A stretch of DNA of 64,000 bases from an uncultured Bacteroidia bacterium (GCA_902789395.1 CADANY010000007.1:62001-126000), one strand, 5' to 3'; positions 26,639-35,377 are shown, counted from the stretch's first letter. The notes: a model not told the origin generated them from the letters alone. Program-made: numbers and translations.

Positions 26639-27973
26639 ATGAATAAACGTTATATCCCCCTGATTCTTTTTACCGCGGTCTTCTTTCTCCTGTCCGGCCG
26701 CGTCTGCGCCCAGAAGGATACGCTGGAGAACAAACTGAACGTCAGTCTGCAGTCCCTCACGCACGGAGAGGTTTGCGGCGGTGGTTTGCCCAGGGCCTCT
26801 GCTTCCACGGAAGAGAAGTCCAGTTTTCTTTTCGGACGAAATAGCCTGATCGTCGGTTACGAGCGATCCGCCCTCCAGGTCCATACCGTTTTTCAGAATA
26901 CGGCAGTCTGGGGCATGAAGGGGAACCAGGGAGTCAACCTATATGAAGGCTGGGTCAAGTTACGTTCCAAACAGGGTCTTTTCGCCCAGGCCGGCCGGGT
27001 GGCGCTTTCCTATGATGACGAACGTATTATCGGAACCAATGATTTTGCCACGGCCGCCCTGTCCCACGATGTATTCCGCATGGGCTATGAAGGGCATGGC
27101 CACAAGATCCACGCAATCTTGGCCTACAACCAAAATGCAGATAATATTTATTCCGGGACCTATTACGATGGCGGAGCCCAGTATTATAAGTCCATGCAGA
27201 CGCTGTGGTACCACTATGAAATCCCCAAGTTCCCGCTCGGAATTTCTCTGCTTCTGATGAACATCGGCCAGCAGGCTGGCCTGCCGGACAGCGAACTTCA
27301 TCCGGCCCATATCGAGTATCAACAGATGACGGGCGGCTTCTTGAAATACCATCCCAAAGTCCTGACATTCGAGGCATCCTATTACAGGCAGACCGGCAAC
27401 GTGGTAAACACGGAAAAGGAAGCCAAGCCCATCAAGGCCTGGATGGCCAGTGCGAAGATGACCGTCAAGCCCGGTGACAAATGGGGGTTTGTACTGGGTT
27501 ATGATTATCTCAGCGGGGACGACTATGTGCCTGTGACGTACGGCGGCCAGTTCGGGTTACCACGGCACGAGGTCGAAGGAGGTTTTTCGCCGATGTACGG
27601 TTCCCGCAACAAATTCTACGGGATCATGGACTATTTCTACGCAAGCGCATACACGAACGGTTTCACTCCCGGACTCCAGAATGCCTTCATCGGCGCTTCC
27701 TGGAAGCCTTCCACTGCCCTTACCTGCGGCATCACCTACCATTACCTGGCCGTAGCCTCCCATCTGGAAGACCTGGAACGTACGCTGGGACATAGTGTAG
27801 AGCTGAAATTGGCCTATTCTATCAGCAAGGACATTTCGTTCTCCGCAGGGTATACCCAGATGTCAGGCACGGAAACGATGGCCCGTCTGAAGAAGGAAGG
27901 TGACAGCCGCCAAGCCCGCTGGGGCTGGTTCTCCCTAGCGATCTCTCCCAGCGTCTTCTCTTCAAAATGGTGA
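26639..27973 (+). CDS. Alginate-export-family outer-membrane porin
   Basis: A 444-residue beta-barrel protein with a cleavable signal (MNKRYIPLILFTAVFFLLSGRVCAQ). The mature part alternates aromatic and small residues in about 16-18 amphipathic strands (GWVKLRSKQGLFAQAGRVALSYDDERIIG, KWGFVLGYDYLSGDD, FYGIMDYFYASAY, ELKLAYSISKDISFSAGY), matching the AlgE/alginate-export domain. The C terminus ends in a tryptophan, near the usual aromatic anchor. Substrate specificity cannot be read; an anion or carbohydrate porin role is the family expectation. It stands alone, divergent from addB and convergent with hslR. Confidence 0.78.
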   Translation: MNKRYIPLILFTAVFFLLSGRVCAQKDTLENKLNVSLQSLTHGEVCGGGLPRASASTEEKSSFLFGRNSLIVGYERSALQVHTVFQNTAVWGMKGNQGVNLYEGWVKLRSKQGLFAQAGRVALSYDDERIIGTNDFATAALSHDVFRMGYEGHGHKIHAILAYNQNADNIYSGTYYDGGAQYYKSMQTLWYHYEIPKFPLGISLLLMNIGQQAGLPDSELHPAHIEYQQMTGGFLKYHPKVLTFEASYYRQTGNVVNTEKEAKPIKAWMASAKMTVKPGDKWGFVLGYDYLSGDDYVPVTYGGQFGLPRHEVEGGFSPMYGSRNKFYGIMDYFYASAYTNGFTPGLQNAFIGASWKPSTALTCGITYHYLAVASHLEDLERTLGHSVELKLAYSISKDISFSAGYTQMSGTETMARLKKEGDSRQARWGWFSLAISPSVFSSKW

Positions 27974-27988
27974 TGATTATCAGAAAGA

Positions 27989-28435
27989 TTACCCCTCAAA
28001 ATCTTCGTCCGAGAGGCCGAAGCGCAGAGCAACATCATCCGGGATGTCGTTAAAATCTATGGCATCCCAGATTTCTTCTATCTCCCGGCGGTCTTTCTTG
28101 GTCGGACGGCCGGCCCCCCGGTCCCGTTTGACAAAGAAGGTTTCGACGGGAGCACGGAGTTTTTCCATCTCGGAGGCAGGTGTCAGGTTCTCTGCAAATT
28201 CCGGGACGAGTTTCGCCCCGACGCGGTGCTCCAGCGGCTGCAGGACCCTGTAAGTAAAGGTCACACTGCCCTTTCGAACCTGAAGGATATCACCGGATTG
28301 GATGAATTTGGACGGTTTGGCATTGACCTCACCGATCTTGACTTTGCCGCCTTTACAGGCGTCGGTCGCGTCGGTCCGGGTCTTAAAAGCCCGGATCGCC
28401 CACAAAAACTTATCGATTCTTACTGTACTGGCCAT
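27989..28435 (-). CDS. hslR: S4-domain RNA-binding protein, Hsp15 family
   Basis: A 148-residue basic protein. Residues 5-65 are an S4 RNA-binding domain (RIDKFLWAIRAFKTRTDATDACKGGKVKIG, here only partly quoted: RIDKFLWAIRAFKTR then KGGKVKIGE). A tail rich in charged residues follows (KRDRGAGRPTKKDRREIEE), as in heat-shock protein 15, which rescues stalled 50S subunits carrying nascent chains. Length is slightly over the E. coli protein. It lies downstream of manA, separated by a structured repeat. Confidence 0.85.
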   Translation of the reverse strand: MASTVRIDKFLWAIRAFKTRTDATDACKGGKVKIGEVNAKPSKFIQSGDILQVRKGSVTFTYRVLQPLEHRVGAKLVPEFAENLTPASEMEKLRAPVETFFVKRDRGAGRPTKKDRREIEEIWDAIDFNDIPDDVALRFGLSDEDFEG

Positions 28436-28475
28436 AATACGAACGGAATTAGCTGCCTGAAGGGAAGGGTAAACA

Positions 28476-28551
28476 CCTGAAACCTATGCCACCCTCGGCA
28501 CTATAAGAGGGAGGGGCCCTTGGGGAGGGGCCGCGAAGCGGCGGTTTCAGG
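28476..28551. repeat. Structured dispersed repeat, copy 1
   Basis: A 74-nt core from CTGAAAC (28477) to GTTTCAG (28550) is bounded by a perfect 9-bp inverted repeat (28476-28484 with 28543-28551). Inside are CCCTC/GAGGG and the tight hairpin GCCGCGAAGCGGC. It shares all but three bases with copy 3 at 36.4 kb. The manA stop codon lies inside it, so the last 16 codons of manA come from the repeat. Flanks show no long extra stem here. Confidence 0.85.
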
Positions 28552-29529
28552 ATCTCCCGTATAGGAATCGGTTTCCGTACGGGGCTCAAGGATGGTCTCG
28601 AGAAGGACAGTGTCCCGATCCGAAGGGACAAGATAAAAATCATGGACCTCCGCAGGAACGAGAAGGACCTCTCCGGCCTTGACAGGGAACCGCTCCGAGG
28701 CCTTTCCCTCCTCGGAAGGGACCTCGATGACAGCTGCTCCCCGGACACAGGTATACAGCTGGAAACTCTGCTCTTCCTCCGAATAGATATGGATCGGATC
28801 GGACAGGGCTATCTCGGTCACGGTGAAAGCGCCGGACGCGGCAAGACGCTCTGTCAGAACACCTTCTTTGCGGGATGCTCCATGACGGAGAGAAGGATCC
28901 CAAGCCTTGAAATCCACCAGGTCGAACGCTTCTTCGAGATGGGTTTCGCGGTCAGCCCGATTCCAGTCATGGACCCTGAAGAACAGATCCGAGCACTCGG
29001 AGATTTCAACGAGCGACAGGGCCCCTGATGCACCATGGACCAGCCCCGGAGGGATCAGATAACTCTCCCCTTTTACGGGGCGGACAACGTTCAGAAGATC
29101 TTCTACGGAACCATCCTGACACTTCTCGTAGAACTCCGCCGGGGATACGTCCCGCCGGAAACCCATCCAGAGCATAGCATCTTTCCCGGCGTCGGCGACA
29201 TACCAGAGCGCCGTTTTCCCGAAAGCATCGTAACGCTGCTCGGCGGTCAGATCGTCCGGATTGACATGGAGCGAGGTCCTTCCCCGGACCGTCAGGAACT
29301 TGACGAGGACCGGAAATTGCGTTCCATACCACTCAAAGGCCGTTTCACCCACGACCCGCTCCAGATAGGTCTGCATGACTTCGGCGATCGTATTGCCCCC
29401 GAGCCATCCGTTGTCGACCATCGAATCGATATATCCGAGATCGGCGACCAGATGGGTATCCCCGCCCCAGGGTTTCTCGGAAGAGACAGGGATGAATTTG
29501 AAAGGATAGAGTTTCTTATCGTCAAACAT
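28501..29529 (-). CDS. manA: Mannose-6-phosphate isomerase, type I cupin
   Basis: A 342-residue zinc cupin that interconverts mannose 6-phosphate and fructose 6-phosphate. FKFIPVSSEKPWGG opens the fold, PVLVKFLTVRGRTSLHVNPDD is the metal region (quoted in two parts: PVLVKFLTVRG and TSLHVNPDD), IPPGLVHGASGALSLVEISE the second cupin block, and DLFFRVHDWNR the active-site end. The usual metal pair Gln-Val-His is replaced by His-Val-Asn. The start MFDDKKLYPF at 29529 overlaps the DUF1963 stop by 8 bp. The last 16 residues (from PETAAS) are encoded by repeat copy 1 and are probably an acquired tail. Confidence 0.82.
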   Translation of the reverse strand: MFDDKKLYPFKFIPVSSEKPWGGDTHLVADLGYIDSMVDNGWLGGNTIAEVMQTYLERVVGETAFEWYGTQFPVLVKFLTVRGRTSLHVNPDDLTAEQRYDAFGKTALWYVADAGKDAMLWMGFRRDVSPAEFYEKCQDGSVEDLLNVVRPVKGESYLIPPGLVHGASGALSLVEISECSDLFFRVHDWNRADRETHLEEAFDLVDFKAWDPSLRHGASRKEGVLTERLAASGAFTVTEIALSDPIHIYSEEEQSFQLYTCVRGAAVIEVPSEEGKASERFPVKAGEVLLVPAEVHDFYLVPSDRDTVLLETILEPRTETDSYTGDPETAASRPLPKGPSLL

Positions 29530-30124
29530 GGTCCAGGCTGCAGTGGATCCGTTTCCAATTGCCGAAACGGACATCCGATTCAGAATAATAAAGGGTTAGA
29601 ACGCGTCCTTCCCCGAAATCAAGTCCGCCGGTTCCGCTGGTGACTGTCAGGAAAGGGATCCTGTCTCCGGAAGGAGCGCCGAACAGTTCGGTCCCGGTAC
29701 CGTCTCCGACAGAGAAGGATACTTTCAGGGCCTCTTCCGTCAAGGGCTCATCCTCGTCATCGACGAGCATGCAGCTGCGGAACGTTTCGAAATTGATTTC
29801 CTTGGTATAACGCACGACGGCATGGGCCTTCGGCCACTCCCCTTCCCCTGTCGGAATCGGGGAATCGTATCCCGCATAGGCATCAACGGCCGCAAAGACA
29901 TAGAACATGCCCTCGTGCGGCCAGCGTCCTTCGGGATCGAAACCGGCGAAATCCTCGCAGCAGATCTGGCAGAGGAACGTCAGCGGATAGGGATAGGTCT
30001 CCCCCTCCTCCGTCACCTCAACCGTCGGATAATCAAGGGCAGGGGGCATATCAGGATCCCCCCACCACTTGCTGCTGCAAAAGAGGTTGGTTTCCGTCTT
30101 TTCGAATGTAAGGCGGACAGCCAT
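29522..30124 (-). CDS. DUF1963 (YwqG-like) protein
   Basis: A 200-residue soluble protein of unknown function. SSKWWGDPDMPP near the N terminus, the cysteine pair QICCEDFAGFDPEGRWPHEGMFYVF and SCMLVDDEDE resemble the DUF1963 family (proline-rich start with a WGGxPxLP-type motif, then FLxQI and GxLxFF blocks). Acidic overall. It starts 2 bp after the fumarase stop and overlaps manA by 8 bp, so it is cotranscribed with both; no functional link is evident. Confidence 0.7.
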   Translation of the reverse strand: MAVRLTFEKTETNLFCSSKWWGDPDMPPALDYPTVEVTEEGETYPYPLTFLCQICCEDFAGFDPEGRWPHEGMFYVFAAVDAYAGYDSPIPTGEGEWPKAHAVVRYTKEINFETFRSCMLVDDEDEPLTEEALKVSFSVGDGTGTELFGAPSGDRIPFLTVTSGTGGLDFGEGRVLTLYYSESDVRFGNWKRIHCSLDHV

Positions 30125-30126
30125 CT

Positions 30127-31773
30127 CTACAGGCCGATCGTCTTGAAGAAATCGTTCCCCTTGTCATCGACCAGGATGAACGCCGGGAAGTCTTCGACCT
30201 CGATTTTCCAGATGGCTTCCATGCCGAGTTCCGGATATTCGACGCACTCGATACTGCGGATGCTGCTCTGGGAGAGCACTGCGGCCACGCCGCCGATCGT
30301 TCCGAGATAGAAACCGCCGTGTTTCTGGCATGCGTCAGTTACCGCCTTAGTACGATTGCCCTTGGCAATCATCACCAGCGAAGCACCGACCTCCTGGAAC
30401 TCATCCACATAGGGATCCATTCGGTTGGCGGTCGTAGGGCCCATGCTGCCGCAGGGGTAGCCTTCAGGAGTCTTGGCGGGACCGGCATAAAGGATGGGGT
30501 GGTCCTTGAAGTAGGACGGCATTTCTTCGCCGGCATCCAGCCGCGCCTTTAATTTCGCATGGGCGATGTCACGGGCCACGATAATCGTTCCTTTGAGGTT
30601 TACGCGGGTTCCCACTGTATATTTGGTGAGTTCTGCACGAACGGCATCAATACCCTTGTCCAGGTCAATTTCAATACCCTTTGTGCCTTCGCCGGGACGG
30701 CGGAGGTTTTCAGGAATGAGCTCGGAAGGATTGCTGTCCAACTTCTCAATCCAGACGCCGTCGGCGTTGATCTTGCTCTTTATGTTGCGGTCGGCACTGC
30801 AGCTTACGCCCATACCTATGGGGCAGCTGGCTCCGTGACGGGGCAGGCGTACTACGCGGATATCGTGTGCGAGGTACTTGCCTCCGAACTGGGCGCCCAG
30901 ACCAATCTTCTGCGCCTCCTTCAGGAGCTTTTCCTCCAGATCGATATCACGGAAAGCCCGGCCGGTTTCATCACCGGTAGTGGGAAGGCTGTCGTAATAT
31001 TTTATGCTGGCGAGCTTGACCGTGAGAAGGTTCTTCTCGGCCGAGGTACCGCCGATGACAAAGGCGATATGATAAGGAGGGCAGGCCGCTGTACCCAGGC
31101 TCTTCATCTTCTCCACCAGGAACGGCAGGAGCGTTCCCTCGTTTTGGATCGTAGCCTTGGTCATGGGATAGAAATAGGTCTTGTTCGCGCTGCCGCCGCC
31201 CTTTGCCACCATAATAAAGCGGTATTCGCTGCCCTGAGTGGCCTCGATGTCGATCTGGGCCGGGAGATTGCACTTGGTGTTGATCTCATTGTACATATCC
31301 AGCGGAGCATTCTGGCTATAGCGGAGATTCTCTTGGGTATAGGTATTGAAAACACCGCGGCTCAAGGCCTCTTCGTCTTCAAAATCCGTCCAGACATGCT
31401 GTCCCTTCTCGCCGTGGATGATGGCTGTACCGGTATCCTGGCAGAACGGGAGCACTCCCTTTACCGCAGTCTCTGCATTGCGGAGGAACTGAAGTGCGAC
31501 ATATTTGTCGTTGTCGCTGGCCTCTGGATCGCCCAGGATAGCGGCGACCTGCTCATTGTGGGCACGGCGGAGCATGAACTGGCAGTCATGGAAAGACTGC
31601 TGGGCGACCAGCGTGAGGGCTTCCGGCGAAACCTCCAGGATGGTTTTGCCGCCGCATCCGCAATGTCCCCCGAGTTTGACGGTCTTGACGAGTTTTTCAG
31701 AACCGGGAATCTTGTAATATTCAGTTGTGTCTGGGCCCAACTGAAACATCGGTGCATACTTGAATTCAGCCAT
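30127..31773 (-). CDS. fumB: Fumarate hydratase, class I (iron-sulfur)
   Basis: Hydrates fumarate to L-malate using an oxygen-sensitive 4Fe-4S cluster. The 548-residue single-chain form joins alpha and beta domains: [12 protein letters not shown] (first cluster Cys, about residue 105), [49 protein letters not shown] (further cluster cysteines), and the beta-domain blocks [20 protein letters not shown] and [14 protein letters not shown]. The start MAEFKYAP at 31773 is chosen because the longer in-frame option runs into prfB. It fits the anaerobic reductive branch making succinate or propionate. Operon: prfB-fum-DUF1963-manA. Confidence 0.93.
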   Translation of the reverse strand: MAEFKYAPMFQLGPDTTEYYKIPGSEKLVKTVKLGGHCGCGGKTILEVSPEALTLVAQQSFHDCQFMLRRAHNEQVAAILGDPEASDNDKYVALQFLRNAETAVKGVLPFCQDTGTAIIHGEKGQHVWTDFEDEEALSRGVFNTYTQENLRYSQNAPLDMYNEINTKCNLPAQIDIEATQGSEYRFIMVAKGGGSANKTYFYPMTKATIQNEGTLLPFLVEKMKSLGTAACPPYHIAFVIGGTSAEKNLLTVKLASIKYYDSLPTTGDETGRAFRDIDLEEKLLKEAQKIGLGAQFGGKYLAHDIRVVRLPRHGASCPIGMGVSCSADRNIKSKINADGVWIEKLDSNPSELIPENLRRPGEGTKGIEIDLDKGIDAVRAELTKYTVGTRVNLKGTIIVARDIAHAKLKARLDAGEEMPSYFKDHPILYAGPAKTPEGYPCGSMGPTTANRMDPYVDEFQEVGASLVMIAKGNRTKAVTDACQKHGGFYLGTIGGVAAVLSQSSIRSIECVEYPELGMEAIWKIEVEDFPAFILVDDKGNDFFKTIGL

Positions 31774-31792
31774 ATTGATAATTATTGATTGT

Positions 31793-32933
31793 TTAATCGA
31801 TTTCATCGTCCGTAACGGCAGCGCCCTTGCCCATGAGGAAGGTCTTCATGAACTCATTCAGGTCACCGTCCAAGACACCTTGGGTATCGGCCGTGGAATA
31901 GCCGGTCCGCAGGTCCTTTACCATCTTATACGGGTGCAGGACATAGTTTCGGATCTGGGAGCCCCACTCGATCCGCTTTTTCTGACCTTCGAGTTCGGCC
32001 TGCTTCTCCTGGCGCTTCTTGAGTTCGATGTCATAGAGCCGGGATTTGAGGATCCGCAGGGCGTTCTCCCGGTTGTCGAACTGGGAGCGGGTCTCGGTAT
32101 TCTCGACCATGATCCCGGACGGGATATGCCTCACGCGGACGCCGGTCTCGACCTTATTGACATTCTGGCCGCCATGACCGCCGGAACGGAATGTATCCCA
32201 CTCCAGGTCGGAAGGATTGATTTCGATATGGATCGTATCATCGACGAGCGGATAGACGAAGACGGACGAGAAGGTCGTCTGGCGCTTTCCCTGGGCGTTG
32301 AAGGGAGAAATCCTCACAAGGCGGTGGACACCGTTTTCCGCCTTGAGATAGCCGTAGGCGTAGTCGCCTTCGACCTCGATCGTAGCGGACTTGATACCGG
32401 CCTCTTCCCCTTCGAGCAAGGCTGTAACGGTCATCTTGTACCCGTTGCGCTCTCCCCAGCGGAGATACATCCGCATCAGCATGGCGGACCAGTCGTTGGC
32501 TTCGGTTCCGCCGGCTCCGGAATTGATTGTCAGAACGGCGCCGAGGTTGTCTCCCTCACCGCCCAGCATGTTTTTCAGTTCCAGCGCTTCTACGGCTTCT
32601 TCCGCAGCCGCATAGGCCGTATCCAGTTCGCGGGTTTCGTCTGTCTCGACTGCCTCGTCTTCGCCGCCGGAAACGCTTTCCCGCGCAAATTCATAAAGCA
32701 CGTCAAGATCGTCGACAAGGGTAGAAGCCTTATCGAAATCCGTTACCCAGGACCGGAGTCCCGCCAGTTTTTTCAAGAAGATTTCGGCAGCCTTGGGGTC
32801 GCCCCAGAAATCGGCCGCCTGCGTCTGAAGTTCCTGCTCAGCTACTTTTTCCCGCTTCCCGGGGATGTCAAAGACACCTCCCCAGCGTTTCCATACGCTG
32901 ATGCAGAGCCTTGATCTGATCGAAAGTAATCAT
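31793..32933 (-). CDS. prfB: Peptide chain release factor 2 with +1 programmed frameshift
   Basis: RF2 releases proteins at UGA and UAA. The frame starts at ATG 32933 ([20 protein letters not shown]), meets an in-frame TGA at 32868-32870 within CTTTGAC, and must shift +1 to continue as [12 protein letters not shown], giving 379 residues in all. A Shine-Dalgarno-like GGGGAGG lies just upstream of the slippery CTT, exactly the known RF2 autoregulatory cassette. Later come the codon-recognition SPF ([10 protein letters not shown]) and catalytic GGQ ([12 protein letters not shown]). A consensus promoter precedes the gene. Fumarase follows 19 bp after the stop. Confidence 0.96.
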
Positions 32934-32960
32934 TCGCTCTCCATATTAATTGTTCGCAGA

Positions 32961-32991
32961 CAAAGATACGGAAAAAACCGGACCTTGCAAA
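32961..32991 (-). promoter_or_regulatory. Consensus Bacteroidota promoter of prfB
   Basis: On the minus strand, TTTG (32988-32991), a 19-base spacer and TATCTTTG (32961-32968) match the Bacteroidota sigma factor consensus exactly. The -7 box is 27 bases before the prfB ATG. It begins before the L,D-transpeptidase stop at 32996 is left behind, so the promoter partly lies at that gene's end... more precisely the -33 box is 4 bp past its stop. Confidence 0.8.
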
Positions 32992-32995
32992 GGGA

Positions 32996-33517
32996 TCAGC
33001 GGAGGTCCGCGTCGACTTCGAGATCATCCGGACCGGGGATGACGGTCACTTTCGTTCCCTTACCGACGTATGGCAGGATTTTCAGCAGATCCGCATTATG
33101 GAGCCGGATGCAGCCCTTGCTGTCCCGGGTTCCGATCCGGTCATCGCGCTCGGGGCAGGTTCCATGGATCCCGATTGCCTTGAATCCGGGCGTCTCAAGA
33201 TGGATGAAATAAGGTCCATAAGCTTCTACCTTGCCCTTTCCGTCGTGATAGTCATAAAGAACGCCCTTGGTATTCTGCACCCAGGTCACGGTAAAGGTTC
33301 CTTCCGGGGTCTTGCAATCCCCGGACTTGCGCTTGCGCCCGGCGTTTTCCCCGGTCGCAACGGGGTAGGTCATCAATGTATCCCCCTTGTCGGAAATCAC
33401 AGAAAGGGTAAACGCTCCCTTATCGACAAGAAGACGGGCGCCCGGGATCTTCTGCGCTCCGGCATCGGGAGCCAGCAGAAGGAGTGATGTAACGATTACC
33501 AAAAGGATCTTTTTCAT
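32996..33517 (-). CDS. L,D-transpeptidase (YkuD family), exported
   Basis: A 173-residue periplasmic protein with signal MKKILLVIVTSLLLLAPDAGAQ. The YkuD catalytic site is complete: IGIHGTCPE (His) and TRDSKGCIRLHN (nucleophile Cys, S-x-G-C-I-R). Such enzymes cross-link peptidoglycan 3-3, attach proteins to it, or have moved to other roles. It is a minimal catalytic domain with no peptidoglycan-binding module. The ATG at 33517 overlaps the stop of the CYTH gene in an ATGA, so the gene is translationally coupled to it. Confidence 0.9.
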   Translation of the reverse strand: MKKILLVIVTSLLLLAPDAGAQKIPGARLLVDKGAFTLSVISDKGDTLMTYPVATGENAGRKRKSGDCKTPEGTFTVTWVQNTKGVLYDYHDGKGKVEAYGPYFIHLETPGFKAIGIHGTCPERDDRIGTRDSKGCIRLHNADLLKILPYVGKGTKVTVIPGPDDLEVDADLR

Positions 33518-33996
33518 GGATTCCATTGATTAAAAGGAACTTTCGTCAAGTAGGAATTATAGTATCGCCGGTCCCCGGTCACTTCCGCTCCGAGCCATTC
33601 CGGCCTTTCAAAGGCCTCATCTTCCGAACCGAGTTCGATCTCGGCCATGACCAGCCCTTCATTGTCGCCTTTGAACTCGTCCACTTCGAAAAACCGCTTC
33701 CCCGCCGGAACGATATGGCGGATCTTATCGATGATTCCCCCGTGGCATAGTTTCAGGAGCGCTTCTGCATCCTCCAGAGGGATCTCTTTCTCCCACTCGG
33801 CACGGCTCATGCCATTGAAGGAGGGGCCCTTGATCGTCAGGATCCCCGTCCCGTCCTTGATCCGGACCCGGACCGTATTGCCGCCGTCATGGGCGATATA
33901 CCCCTGGGCGATGCGATAGGACGCGTTTTCGAAACTTTTATATGAATCATTGAGTACCAAGAACTTACGCTCAGTCTCTATATGCATATTTCCCAT
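33514..33996 (-). CDS. CYTH-domain protein (inorganic polyphosphatase/adenylate-cyclase-like)
   Basis: A 160-residue triphosphate tunnel metalloenzyme. The ExExK signature ETERK is at residues 7-11, followed by VRVRIKDGTGILTIKG, RAEWEKEIP, FEVDEFKGDNEGLVMAEIEL (quoted pieces) and DRRYYNSYL, which supply the tunnel of acidic and basic residues. Single-domain bacterial members usually hydrolyse inorganic triphosphate; cyclase activity is rare. The start at 33996 follows the nadD stop directly; MHIETERK at 33987 is an equally good start. It belongs to the gmk-nadD-CYTH-L,D-transpeptidase row. Confidence 0.87.
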   Translation of the reverse strand: MGNMHIETERKFLVLNDSYKSFENASYRIAQGYIAHDGGNTVRVRIKDGTGILTIKGPSFNGMSRAEWEKEIPLEDAEALLKLCHGGIIDKIRHIVPAGKRFFEVDEFKGDNEGLVMAEIELGSEDEAFERPEWLGAEVTGDRRYYNSYLTKVPFNQWNP

Positions 33997-33997
33997 A

Positions 33998-34555
33998 CTA
34001 CATCAAGTATTTGTCCATATTCTTTCCTTCCGCGATCCCTTCACGGATTTCAGTTGAGGATATCGTCACAAGGGGGGCCTTGAGAAGGGTGATCCGATAC
34101 TGGGGATTCTCTTTCAAAAGGCGGGCCTTCAGATAGCCGCGATGGAATCCTTTTCTCGGAAAGACCACAACCCCGTATTCGAGCAAGATCCTCCGGTAAT
34201 CCCTCCACCTGGGGAAGCTCTCCAGATTGTCCGCTCCGATGGCAAGGGTAAAGGTATTTTCCGGTTCCCTCTCCCGGAGGGCATCGAGGGTGCGGATCGT
34301 ATAATGAGGCGGGTCCATCGACAGCTCGATATCATCGATCCAGACATGGATCTCCGGATGGCGTTTCACCGCTTCAATCGCCGCCTCATACCGCTGCCGG
34401 CCCGTCAGCACGCCGGAAGCATCCTTGAAAGGGCTCTGCGGGGTCACAATAAGATAGACCCAATCGAAGCCGGCCTCCCGGGTGAGGTGCTCCATGATGG
34501 CCTGGTGTCCGATATGCAGGGGATTGAAGCTCCCCGAATAGACTGCAATGTTCAT
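33998..34555 (-). CDS. nadD: Nicotinate-nucleotide adenylyltransferase
   Basis: Transfers AMP from ATP to nicotinate mononucleotide in NAD synthesis. The 185-residue Rossmann-like nucleotidyltransferase shows the ATP loop GSFNPLHIGHQ (residues 8-18), TPQSPFKD for substrate binding, and the C-terminal ISSTEIREGIAEG, the family's second signature. Length is typical. On the minus strand it lies between gmk (upstream, separated by repeat copy 2) and the CYTH gene. Confidence 0.94.
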   Translation of the reverse strand: MNIAVYSGSFNPLHIGHQAIMEHLTREAGFDWVYLIVTPQSPFKDASGVLTGRQRYEAAIEAVKRHPEIHVWIDDIELSMDPPHYTIRTLDALREREPENTFTLAIGADNLESFPRWRDYRRILLEYGVVVFPRKGFHRGYLKARLLKENPQYRITLLKAPLVTISSTEIREGIAEGKNMDKYLM

Positions 34556-34569
34556 ATCAAAGTTTTTTT

Positions 34570-34719
34570 CCGGAGGAGGGGGATTCTCTGAAACCTATGC
34601 CACCCTCGGCACTATAAGAGGGAGGGGCCCTAAGCGGGGTCCCCGAGAATCTCTGATTCTTGGGGTGCTCTCAGGGAGGGGTCGCGAAGCGACGGTTTCA
34701 GAGAATCCCCCTCTTCCGG
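34570..34719. repeat. Structured dispersed repeat, copy 2, with long outer stem and insert
   Basis: The core runs from CTGAAAC (34588) to GTTTCAG (34701), 114 nt because about 40 nt are inserted between GGGGCCCT and GGGAGGGG; the insert holds its own 10-bp hairpin (CCCCGAGAAT with ATTCTTGGGG). Outer arms 34570-34595 and 34694-34719 pair over 26 positions with one mismatch. The inner hairpin reads GTCGCGAAGCGAC, a compensated change from copies 1 and 3. It lies between gmk and nadD, both on the minus strand. Confidence 0.87.
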
Positions 34720-34724
34720 AAAAG

Positions 34725-35291
34725 TCATTTGTTCAGGAATCCGGTGACCATGGCCTCGGCCTCGGCGAGGGCGGTTGCCAGGTCGTCATTGACAAGGATC
34801 CGATCGAAAAGCGGCGCATAAGTCATCTCTTCGGCCGCCTTTGCAACCCGCTGGTCAATCGCCTCGGGCGTGTCTGTTCCCCGGAGTTCCAGCCGTCTGC
34901 GAAGCTCTTCGACGGACGGAGCCTGGATAAAAACGGACAAGGCCTTATCCCCGAAATACTTTTTCAGGTTGACTCCCCCTTTGACATCCACATCGAAAAC
35001 GATTACGTGGCCTCTCGCCCAGATCCGGTTCACTTCCGACTTGAGCGTTCCGTAGAACCGGTCCGGATAGACCTCCTCGAATTCGACGAATTTATCATCT
35101 TTCACCAGCTGGCGGAAGGCTTCTGCAGAATAGAACAGATATTCGACCCCGTCCTTCTCCTCTCCGCGCGGCAGGCGGGATGTTGCGGAGACGGAAAACT
35201 CGATTTCAGGATGCAGTCCGAGGACATGTCCCACGACTGTGCTCTTGCCGGAACCGGATGGCGCCGAAAATATCAATACTTTGTTATCCAT
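34725..35291 (-). CDS. gmk: Guanylate kinase
   Basis: Phosphorylates GMP to GDP with ATP. The 188-residue enzyme has the P-loop FSAPSGSGKSTVV (residues 8-20), the GMP-binding SATSRLPRGEEKDGVEY, EFEEVYPDRFYGT and VIFDVDVKGGVNLKK-type VFDVDVKGG, plus the lid region ELRRRLELRGTDTPE. All catalytic positions are intact. A TAAATTTG -7 box at 35309-35316 precedes it. Divergent from fba. Confidence 0.96.
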   Translation of the reverse strand: MDNKVLIFSAPSGSGKSTVVGHVLGLHPEIEFSVSATSRLPRGEEKDGVEYLFYSAEAFRQLVKDDKFVEFEEVYPDRFYGTLKSEVNRIWARGHVIVFDVDVKGGVNLKKYFGDKALSVFIQAPSVEELRRRLELRGTDTPEAIDQRVAKAAEEMTYAPLFDRILVNDDLATALAEAEAMVTGFLNK

Positions 35292-35295
35292 ATAC

Positions 35296-35326
35296 TTTCT
35301 ATTTCGCGCAAATTTAACTAAATTTG
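35296..35326 (+). promoter_or_regulatory. Promoter of fba
   Basis: TTTC (35296-35299), a 19-base spacer and TAAATTTG (35319-35326) match the Bacteroidota consensus with one mismatch in the -33 box. The leader to the fba ATG would be about 45 bases. Confidence 0.5.
35309..35316 (-). promoter_or_regulatory. -7 box of gmk
   Basis: TAAATTTG on the minus strand, 17 bases before the gmk ATG. It sits only 2 bp from the plus-strand TAAATTTG of fba, so the two divergent promoters overlap and may compete. Confidence 0.45.
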
Positions 35327-35377
35327 CCGTGCTTTGGTATTAGTAGTGAATTTTTGTACTAAAATTTTATAGCAATT

